From Halobacteriales archaeon SW_9_67_25 (lineage in GTDB: Archaea; Halobacteriota; Halobacteria; Halobacteriales; Haloarculaceae): DNA of 5,597 nt. The notes below the pieces were generated by a model, which worked only from the letters and a program-made list of their open reading frames with translations, was not told the origin of the DNA and ran no database searches. Numbering within the stretch: position 1 is the first letter of the stretch; each line of letters opens with the position of its first letter. The DNA is taken from contig PXSU01000033.1 in the NCBI GenBank assembly GCA_003022745.1, positions 1 to 5,597 of the forward strand, read 5' to 3'. Shown piece by piece: positions 1 through 4,609 of the stretch. The position numbers and the translations under genes were made by a program.

Positions 1-31
1 TGACGTTGCGTTCGTCGGACTTCTCGGCCAT
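1..31 (-). CDS. 5' end of an unidentified gene, cut by the window edge
   Basis: Reading the minus strand from an ATG at 31 gives MAEKSDERNV before the window ends. Ten residues are too few to name a family. The start is supported by a TTTA box on the minus strand (TAAA at 56-59 on the plus strand) about 27 bases upstream, the usual spacing for a leaderless haloarchaeal transcript. The hydrophilic, charged N-terminus has no signal peptide. The gene lies downstream of the zinc-ribbon gene on the same strand but has its own promoter-like box, so it is probably a separate unit. It could also be a chance ATG. Confidence 0.45.
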   Translation of the reverse strand, partial: MAEKSDERNV

Positions 32-53
32 GCCGGCACTCGCGGGGGCACGG

Positions 54-60
54 GCTAAAC
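54..60 (-). promoter_or_regulatory. TATA-like box for the gene starting at 31
   Basis: The minus strand reads GTTTAGC here, centred about 27 bases before the ATG at 31. The small plus-strand ORF at 435 has a similar TTTAGGC box at similar spacing. Inferred from spacing and sequence only. Confidence 0.35.
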
Positions 61-139
61 GCTTTGGTCCGGCCGGACGGGAAGACGAGTCAGCGTACCA
101 GTGATACAGAACGGGCGTGTGTGTGCCGGGAGGGCATGA

Positions 140-271
140 TCAGGCTCGCGCGCGGAACGATTCTTTCTGGACGATGACCGTGTTGTGGCAGGTCGGGCAG
201 GCGTACTCGACGAGTTTCGTCGTCTCGTCGTTGTAGGTCAGCTGTCCGCCACACCGGGTGCACTGTGTCAT
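140..271 (-). CDS. Small zinc-ribbon protein (43 aa)
   Basis: The protein has two cysteine knuckles, C4-x2-C7 (CTRC followed by GG) and C25-P-x-C28 (CPTC), separated by 17 residues. This is the layout of a single zinc ribbon that would bind one zinc ion. Such very short CPxCG-type proteins are common in haloarchaea and mostly uncharacterised; some act in regulation. The tail is basic (KESFRARA). An in-frame ATG lies further upstream at 307, but I chose 271 because the minus strand has an AT-rich box (ATTAATAATC, 295-304) about 28 bases before it. Translation from 307 would make that promoter box coding sequence. Open frame continues to 493, but the extra residues do not look like a conserved domain. 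No particular partner can be assigned. Confidence 0.8.
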   Translation of the reverse strand: MTQCTRCGGQLTYNDETTKLVEYACPTCHNTVIVQKESFRARA

Positions 272-294
272 TCCATCCACCGCTTCGATACGAG

Positions 295-304
295 GATTAT
301 TAAT
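295..304 (-). promoter_or_regulatory. TATA box of the zinc-ribbon gene
   Basis: The minus strand reads ATTAATAATC, one of the few AT-only stretches in a GC-rich region. Its centre is about 28 bases upstream of the ATG at 271, which suggests a leaderless transcript starting at or near that ATG. Confidence 0.6.
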
Positions 305-382
305 CATTATGATTTCTGGGAGGGCGATGTGTGTGGGTCGTTCCCCACGAATCTCATGTGTGGCGAGCCACGGGACGGGCGG

Positions 383-401
383 CTGACGGGTGTCTGACGG
401 G
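383..401 (+). repeat. Two direct CTGACGGG repeats, 11 bp apart
   Basis: CTGACGGG occurs at 383-390 and again at 394-401, a period of 11 bp, close to one helical turn. The second copy is followed within three bases by the TTTAGGC box at 404. The position just before a TATA-like box could suit a regulator or general factor binding one face of the DNA. This is inference; short GC-rich repeats also occur by chance here. Confidence 0.35.
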
Positions 402-403
402 GG

Positions 404-410
404 TTTAGGC
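404..410 (+). promoter_or_regulatory. TATA-like box for the small ORF at 435
   Basis: TTTAGGC is centred about 28 bases before the ATG at 435, the expected distance for a leaderless transcript. It is the main support for reading the small plus-strand ORF as a gene. Confidence 0.4.
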
Positions 411-434
411 GAGGACGGGCCGACAACGCGACCG

Positions 435-596
435 ATGGCCCGGCTGACACTCTCGTTGCCGGCGGAACTGGGACCCCCCTGGGAGAGGGGCACGGAAGAA
501 ACGACCCCGGACGCAGAGACACCCGACGGTGTGCCGGCTGAGGCCGACCCGCGTCTGCTCCGGTGGCTGGCCTGCTGGGCGGGGGCGCGGCGCTAG
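435..596 (+). CDS. Hypothetical small protein (53 aa)
   Basis: I do not recognise this gene. It starts MARLTLSLPAELG, has an acidic middle (EETTPDAETPDG) and ends DPRLLRWLACWAGARR. The acidic stretch has the composition of a haloarchaeal protein, and the opening RLTLSLPAEL vaguely resembles the first strand of ribbon-helix-helix proteins, but the rest does not confirm that fold. The frame is open upstream to a GTG at 390; I prefer the ATG at 435 because of the TTTAGGC box at 404. The TAG stop at 594-596 shares the palindrome CTAG with the TAG stop (593-595) of the convergent actin-like remnant. It may be a genuine small gene, a remnant, or a chance ORF. Confidence 0.4.
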   Translation: MARLTLSLPAELGPPWERGTEETTPDAETPDGVPAEADPRLLRWLACWAGARR

Positions 597-957
597 TCCG
601 ACCCTGCGAGCCGGGCGGCGATGCGCTGGGCGCCGATGGTCGCCGAGGGGTCCGGGCGGTCGGGTGCAGTGGCCTCGATCTCGCGGCCAAGCACTACGCC
701 GGCGCGCTCCTCGAACTCCTCGACGTAGTTGGCGATGACGCGGTCGACCTCGTTGCCTGTTACCGCGCCCGTCGTGAACGGTGCGAGTTGCTCGCCAGGC
801 ACGTCAGCGTCCGGACCGTCCGCAACCCGCCATCCGAGGGCAGGGCGATGACTGTCCGCGTGCTCCCGAGCTTCACGCCTACCGGGACCGTCCCGCTGCC
901 GTCGCCGGCACCGCTCTCCGACACTTCCTCGGTCTCCGCGTCAACGTCGGAACTCAT
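593..957 (-). pseudogene. Actin-like (MreB/salactin-type) protein gene, internally deleted
   Basis: From the ATG at 957 the frame encodes an acidic leader and then PVGVKLGSTRTV, which fits the first phosphate-binding strand of actin/Hsp70-fold ATPases, followed by VRTLTCLA. At about 791-796 the frame breaks. The next frame continues GEQLAPFTTGAVTGNEVDR, the second phosphate-loop region, and after ANYVEE jumps directly to FEERAGVVLGREIEATAPD and a tail ending GAQRIAARLAGSD, like the C-terminus of MreB-type proteins. From my memory of haloarchaeal homologues (salactin/volactin group, roughly 300 or more residues), a large block is missing at the first break and a further block between VEE and FEE, the latter in frame. 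Only about 119 codons remain. The native frame yields 55 good residues and stops soon after the break, so no ATPase can be made. The protein would have formed filaments in the cytoplasm. Family assignment is from pattern recall, not a search. Confidence 0.65.
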
Positions 958-963
958 GTGGAA

Positions 964-977
964 GCCTATTGATAGGC
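964..977. promoter_or_regulatory. Inverted repeat between TATA box and start of the actin-like gene
   Basis: GCCTAT-TG-ATAGGC is a perfect 6-bp inverted repeat with a 2-bp centre. It lies between the TATA box (984-990) and the ATG (957), overlapping where polymerase would load. That placement suits a repressor operator, or a short hairpin if transcription starts upstream. No bound protein can be named. Confidence 0.4.
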
Positions 978-983
978 CCGCTG

Positions 984-990
984 CATATAA
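984..990 (-). promoter_or_regulatory. TATA box of the actin-like gene
   Basis: The minus strand reads TTATATG, centred about 30 bases before the ATG at 957. This is a good archaeal TATA box in a GC-rich context and indicates a leaderless or nearly leaderless transcript. The promoter is intact although the gene behind it is broken. Confidence 0.6.
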
Positions 991-1038
991 GAACCGGAAA
1001 CGCGGACACGCCCGGAGGGTGCTGTGGACAGCCGCCGG

Positions 1039-1485
1039 TCAGCGCATCGAGGCGAGTTTCGCGACGTAGACCAGACTCATACTGTCGGCTATAAGCCCGT
1101 GAGTAATTTCGGCCCCCCGTTGGGCCGAATATCTTCACGTAGTTATAGCCGACAGTATCAGCAGGTGGTCGTCGATGTCCAGCAGGTAGTCGTTCAGATC
1201 GGACTCGACGTCCTCGGTGATCCAGCCGACCGACTCGTAGTAGTCGAGCGCCTCGGCGGCACCCTGGTAGCCGGCGTGGAGCAGGAGGAACTCCAGCCAC
1301 TCGAAGACGAGGTGTTCGCCGGCGTAGTGTTCCGGCAGGCCGTCAAGATAGGGTTTGGCGGCGTCACTGCCGGCCTCCAGCGGGAGGAGTTCGCGGTACA
1401 GGCTCGCCCGGAAAGAACTCGCCGCGGGCGCGTCGGCGTCGCTCCCGAGCACAGCGGAGATGGAGACCGCGATGGAGCAGACCAT
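1039..1485 (-). pseudogene. FlaD/E-domain (archaellum accessory) protein, interrupted near its 3' end
   Basis: The minus strand encodes SLYRELLPLEAG, AAKPYLDGLPEHYAG, LVFEWLEFLLLHAGYQGA, ALDYYESVGWITEDVE and DYLLDIDDHLL. This is the pattern of the FlaD/E domain found in archaellum proteins ArlD/ArlE and in stand-alone haloarchaeal relatives, which help link the motor to chemotaxis. A 78-bp palindromic element (1080-1157) follows DDHLL. Beyond it the frame resumes SLVYVAKLASMR and stops at 1039, as expected for the family's C-terminus. With the insertion, translation instead adds ILSAITT and stops at 1135, replacing the last 12 residues by 7, so partial function is possible. The 5' end is unclear: an ATG at 1485 is available, but the residues after it (VCSIAVSISAV) do not look native and no promoter is visible, so the N-terminus may be lost. 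The next gene upstream is the NADH dehydrogenase-like gene on the same strand. Confidence 0.65.
1077..1160. mobile_element. MITE-like palindromic element with TCA target duplication
   Basis: TACTGTCGGCTATAA at 1080-1094 is repeated as a perfect reverse complement at 1143-1157 (15 of 15). Inside, 1095-1114 and 1123-1142 are a weaker inverted pair (about 13 of 20) around an 8-base loop, so the whole 78-bp element can fold on itself. TCA lies immediately outside both ends (1077-1079 and 1158-1160). Removing the element and one TCA rejoins the FlaD/E coding frame exactly, which is strong evidence for insertion. It encodes no transposase and must have been moved in trans. A 3-bp T-N-A target would fit some IS5-family groups, but the parent IS is not in the window and this assignment is tentative. 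Confidence 0.8.
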
Positions 1486-1501
1486 GGAGCAGGCCGAGTG
1501 A
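1442..1501 (+). pseudogene. Possible C-terminal tail of a lost plus-strand gene
   Basis: The plus strand reads EMETAMEQTMEQAE and then TGA at 1499-1501, three bases before the convergent stop of the NADH dehydrogenase-like gene. The GAG/CAG/ACC-rich codons and acidic helical peptide look coded, whereas the opposite-strand reading is cysteine/serine-rich and unlike the rest. Going left, this frame soon runs into antisense FlaD/E sequence, so no complete gene exists. The simplest reading is that a deletion removed the body of a plus-strand gene and the 5' end of the FlaD/E gene together. The left limit is approximate, and the peptide is too short to identify. Confidence 0.3.
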
Positions 1502-1504
1502 CAG

Positions 1505-2653
1505 TCACCCGGGGACGGGTTTCGAACCGACTTCCTCCCAGACCAGGTCCGACGCCCGCTCGATGGCACCGACAGAGGCGAGATAGCCCGCACCCACGGT
1601 GGTCTTCAGGGCCTTCGCTGCCGGCCCCCGCAGGACCGAGGGGCCGACCTGTGCGACGGTGCCGTCGCCGACGCTGACCAACCAGCCCAGTTCGTCGTAC
1701 CGGTACCGCGCCATGTGGGGACGGAAGTCGTCGCCGTCGCGGTAATATCCGAGGAGTCGCCCGACGTTCTCGGCGGCGACGTCGGCCTGCCTGACCGCGG
1801 TCTGGGCGCTCGCGGGGGCAGGCTCGCCGTTCGCGTCGACCACCCGGGCGGCGTCGCCGACCGCGAAGGTACGCTCGCCCAGCCGGAGGTCCGCCCGCAC
1901 CTGCGGGCGCTGGCCGCCCAACGCCGTCCCGCCGGTGATACCGCCGGTCCAGACGAGCTGGTCGTACGCGACCGCCTCGCTACCCTCCAAGTCGAGTCCG
2001 TCGGCGTCGACGGCCTCGACGGTCCGACCGGTCTCGACGCCGACGCCCCGATCTGCCAGTTCCTCCGCGACGGCCCGCTGGAAGTTCCCGGGGAAGGCGG
2101 GTGCCACCGTCCCGCGCTGTTCGAGCAGGCGTACCTCGACGGCCTCGCTGGCGCCCCGCTGGCGGGCCAGGTCTGCAAGCTCGCCCGCGACCTGGATCCC
2201 CGAGAGGCCGGCGCCGACGACCACTGTCCGGCCGCCCGACTCGCAGACATCGAGGAAGTCCGCACGGATTGCCTCGGCGTGGCGGGGCCGCTTGAGCGGC
2301 GTCGCGTACTCGTCGACGCCTGGAATGTCGTAGTCTGCGGTGCGGGCGCCCAGACAGACCGCGCCGACGTCGTAGGACAGCATCCCGTCCTCGAGCGTCA
2401 CCTCCCCCGCGTCCGGGTCGAGGTCGGTGACCCGGGCCCGGCGGTGGGTCGCACGGTCGAGCAACGCCTCGATGGGGACGGTCAGTCCGTCCTGCAGGGA
2501 GGGGTACCGGACCAGCCGGTGGATCAGGTGCTGGACGACGTGTGTCTCGCGCTCGTCGACGACCGTGATGGCGACGTCGTCGGACAGCGACCGCTCCAGT
2601 TTCCGTGCGAGAGCGATACCCGCATAGCCGGCACCGAGGACGGCGACGTGCAT
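1505..2653 (-). CDS. NAD(P)/FAD-dependent oxidoreductase, type II NADH dehydrogenase-like
   Basis: This intact 382-residue protein has the two-dinucleotide-fold layout of type II NADH dehydrogenases. The N-terminus VAVLGAGYAGIALARKLE carries the GxGxxG FAD-binding fold, with an acidic residue ending the second strand (VVDERE). A second GxGxxG fold for NAD(P)H, VVVGAGLSGIQVAGEL, lies near residue 150. RTFAVGDAARVVD near residue 290 is the late FAD-contacting GD motif. Such enzymes move electrons from NADH to quinone at the cytoplasmic face of the membrane without pumping protons. The C-terminus has no clear transmembrane helix, so attachment would be peripheral. The start at 2653 puts the Rossmann strand right at the N-terminus; longer in-frame starts would run into mvaD. 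It lies 73 bases behind mvaD on the same strand, so cotranscription is possible. Substrate and acceptor are inferred; a sulfide:quinone or other disulfide-type oxidoreductase is less likely, as no paired redox cysteines are visible. Confidence 0.85.
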   Translation of the reverse strand: MHVAVLGAGYAGIALARKLERSLSDDVAITVVDERETHVVQHLIHRLVRYPSLQDGLTVPIEALLDRATHRRARVTDLDPDAGEVTLEDGMLSYDVGAVCLGARTADYDIPGVDEYATPLKRPRHAEAIRADFLDVCESGGRTVVVGAGLSGIQVAGELADLARQRGASEAVEVRLLEQRGTVAPAFPGNFQRAVAEELADRGVGVETGRTVEAVDADGLDLEGSEAVAYDQLVWTGGITGGTALGGQRPQVRADLRLGERTFAVGDAARVVDANGEPAPASAQTAVRQADVAAENVGRLLGYYRDGDDFRPHMARYRYDELGWLVSVGDGTVAQVGPSVLRGPAAKALKTTVGAGYLASVGAIERASDLVWEEVGSKPVPG

Positions 2654-2726
2654 ACCTGTGGGTTGGGCTGGACCGGCATAGACCTCTCGTTGTCGCCTCC
2701 CGGCCCGGCCGGTCTCGCGACGCGTG

Positions 2727-3704
2727 TCAGAACAGCGCCTCGCTCTCCGCGAGGACGCGTGCCGGACCGCCGACCTCCCAGACGCGGGTGTCGACGCCGC
2801 AGTCGGCCACGACTCCCTCGACGCGGTCGGCGCACTCGGCGGTGGTGTTGACGTAGACGCTGGCGCCCGTATCCACCGAGAAGTACACCGGGACACCCTC
2901 CTCGCGCAATCCGCGGACGGCGTTGAATATCTCGACGGTCCGGGGTTGCCAGTAGACCCACGCCGAGGGACCGGTCATCGTCGTCGCGGCCAGCGACAGC
3001 GAGTCGTGTTCCGCGAGTTCGAAGGTCCGCTCGAAGTCCCCCTCCCGGAGCGCCTCGCGCATCCGGGCGATCTGGCCGTGGATGTGGGCCATCCTGGCCT
3101 CGAACATGTGGCTCTGGGCGGCCTCGTTGTGGGCCTGGTCGGTCTCCTTGTAGGAGGGGACCAGTCCCGCGACGACCCGCAACTCCCCGGCGAACGCCTC
3201 GGGGACCGGAATCCGCTCGGACCGACAGTCCGCGTCGTTACAGCCGGCACGCAGGTGCGAGAACGCGCCCGTGACTGCCCGCGCTGCCGAGGCCGACCCC
3301 CGGCGGGCGATGGCCGAAATCTCGGGGTGCGAGCGGTCCAGCCCTGCAGCCTCGACCAGCGCCGTCGCCGCCGCAGCGAATCCGGACGCGGAGGACCCGA
3401 GTCCGACGTTCGTCTGGAAAGAGTTTGTCGACTCGAAGCGGACGCGCTCGTCGAGCCCGGCGAGGTCGCGAACGTGGTCGACGACGGTCCGGATACGGTC
3501 GGCCCCTCGGCCCGTCACCTGTTCGCCGTCGACGACGTAGCGGTCGGCCCCGAGCGCGGCGTCGAACTCGACGGTCGTGGTCGTGTTGCTCGGGGCCGTG
3601 CAGACGCTGATCGAGTCGTGGTAGGGCAGCCGGAGCGTCTCGTCGCGCATCCCGTGGTACTTGACCAGTCCCTGGATGGGGTGTGCCCGCGCAGTCGCCT
3701 TCAT
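2727..3704 (-). CDS. mvaD: (Phospho)mevalonate decarboxylase MvaD
   Basis: This is a complete 325-residue GHMP-family protein, the usual haloarchaeal length. Near the N-terminus, HPIQGLVKYHGMRD corresponds to the lysine-containing KYWGKRD region of mevalonate diphosphate decarboxylases, with histidine in place of tryptophan. TNVGLGSSASGFAA near residue 105 is the glycine/serine phosphate-binding loop. YFSVDTGASVYVNTT near residue 285 carries the catalytic aspartate of the usual DAGPN site. In Haloferax volcanii the homologue decarboxylates mevalonate phosphate to isopentenyl phosphate, which a kinase then converts to isopentenyl diphosphate for archaeal lipids and carotenoids; by homology I expect the same here, though the diphosphate substrate cannot be excluded from sequence. 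The start at 3704 gives MKATARAHPIQG; starts further upstream would extend into the TauE gene. A purine-rich GAGAGGG lies just upstream of the ATG and could act as a ribosome binding site. Confidence 0.9.
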   Translation of the reverse strand: MKATARAHPIQGLVKYHGMRDETLRLPYHDSISVCTAPSNTTTTVEFDAALGADRYVVDGEQVTGRGADRIRTVVDHVRDLAGLDERVRFESTNSFQTNVGLGSSASGFAAAATALVEAAGLDRSHPEISAIARRGSASAARAVTGAFSHLRAGCNDADCRSERIPVPEAFAGELRVVAGLVPSYKETDQAHNEAAQSHMFEARMAHIHGQIARMREALREGDFERTFELAEHDSLSLAATTMTGPSAWVYWQPRTVEIFNAVRGLREEGVPVYFSVDTGASVYVNTTAECADRVEGVVADCGVDTRVWEVGGPARVLAESEALF

Positions 3705-3777
3705 ACCTGCCCTCTCCCGGGGCCAGTACTTGGGGATTGTGACTCCGCCCGGTCCCGGTCGACGGCCCGTATGCGGG

Positions 3778-4481
3778 TCAGGCGATGCCCAGCCCGCCCA
3801 GGACGAGCCGGACACCGATCACGGTCAGCAGGCCCAGCACGACCGCCCGGCGCGTGGCCTCGCCGACCCGCCCGCGGATCCGCTGGCCGAACGTGACGCC
3901 CGCCACCGCGGGAACCGTCGCCGCAAGCGAGACACCCACCAGCGTGAGCCCGGGGTACATTCCGAGCGCGCCCGCGATGCCGACCCGGACCGCGTTCAGG
4001 CCCAGGAAGACCATCGCGACGACGCCCACGAACAGGCCATGGGAGAGGTCACAGCTGCGCAGGTACGCGATGAGTTGGACGCCGACGTTCGTGCCGCCAA
4101 AGAGCAATCCCGAGACGCCGCCCACGCCCGCCATCGCGGCCGGCGACTCGACGAAACACCGGTCTTTCGCGCCCTCGATGCCGGGCAGCGGGACGACCTG
4201 TTGTGCGGTCGCGACGAACACGAGCGTCACGGCCCCGAGGCCGACCCGGAGCGGGCCGGCGGGGAGCGAATCGAGGACCACCATCCCGAGGACGGTCCCG
4301 CGTTCGCAGACAGGATGGGCACGATCATGAACACGACCGCCGTCGCCGGGTCGAGGACCGTCGCCAGGGCCATCGTTCCCACGAGGGCAAACCCGAAGCC
4401 TGCGACGCCGTTTATTGTCCCGGCGACGAAGACGACTACGACGAGAACGGCTGCGAGGGTCGGCGTCAGCGCGAGTGTCAC
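3778..4481 (-). pseudogene. Sulfite exporter TauE/SafE family permease, frameshifted
   Basis: From a GTG at 4481 the frame encodes about 60 residues of hydrophobic sequence with the family hallmark [19 protein letters not shown], then [10 protein letters not shown]. At about 4299-4302 the frame changes. In the new frame [14 protein letters not shown], further membrane helices and GLLFGGTNVGVQLIAYL follow to the stop at 3778. Compared with my recollection of haloarchaeal members, a loop and helix of roughly 25-30 residues is missing at the break, so this looks like a small deletion that also shifts the frame. Both halves are otherwise well preserved. The family exports sulfite, sulfonates or related anions through about eight membrane helices; the substrate here is unknown. 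The GTG start is chosen because of the TATA box at 4504-4510, since no ATG precedes the first helix. Without repair only the first 60 residues would be native. Confidence 0.75.
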
Positions 4482-4503
4482 ACTGGCTGATCGACTGGAC
4501 CGG

Positions 4504-4510
4504 AAATAAA
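4504..4510 (-). promoter_or_regulatory. TATA box of the TauE/SafE gene
   Basis: The minus strand reads TTTATTT, centred about 26 bases before the GTG at 4481. This is a strong archaeal TATA-like box and supports the GTG start and a leaderless transcript separate from ftsZ1. Confidence 0.55.
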
Positions 4511-4578
4511 TGGCCCCCCGTTTGCTGTCGGCAGTACACGACCACCAAGGAATGCCAGCGGCGGACACTGCGGGAGCG

Positions 4579-4595
4579 AAAAGGGGAGGAGGAAA
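4579..4595 (-). terminator. Possible T-rich terminator after ftsZ1
   Basis: Shortly after the ftsZ1 stop the minus strand runs through pyrimidine-rich sequence with TTT and TTTT clusters (TTTCC then CCCCTTTTCG). Archaeal polymerase often terminates at such T-rich stretches without a hairpin. The next minus-strand promoter lies about 70 bases further on, so a terminator is expected here. Evidence is compositional only. Confidence 0.35.
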
Positions 4596-4609
4596 GACAG
4601 CCGAGAAGG

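Noticed and set aside
1079..1158. The palindrome as a transcription terminator or small RNA hairpin
   Set aside because: It splits a coding frame that resumes exactly on the other side and is flanked by a 3-bp duplication, so insertion explains it better.
1715..2851. Long plus-strand ORF opposite the oxidoreductase gene
   Set aside because: It is antisense to a clearly recognisable protein. Long antisense ORFs are expected in GC-rich genes with strong third-position bias, and the translation shows no domain.
2724..3896. Long plus-strand ORF opposite mvaD
   Set aside because: Shadow of mvaD; the translation is arginine/glycine/aspartate-rich with no family signature.
3661..4509. Long plus-strand ORF opposite the TauE/SafE gene
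   Set aside because: Antisense to membrane-protein sequence; it is highly charged and shows no motif.
4520..4540. GCTGTCGGCAGTAC, partly matching the MITE end
   Set aside because: Only CTGTCGGC is shared, there is no partner repeat nearby and no target duplication; chance similarity.
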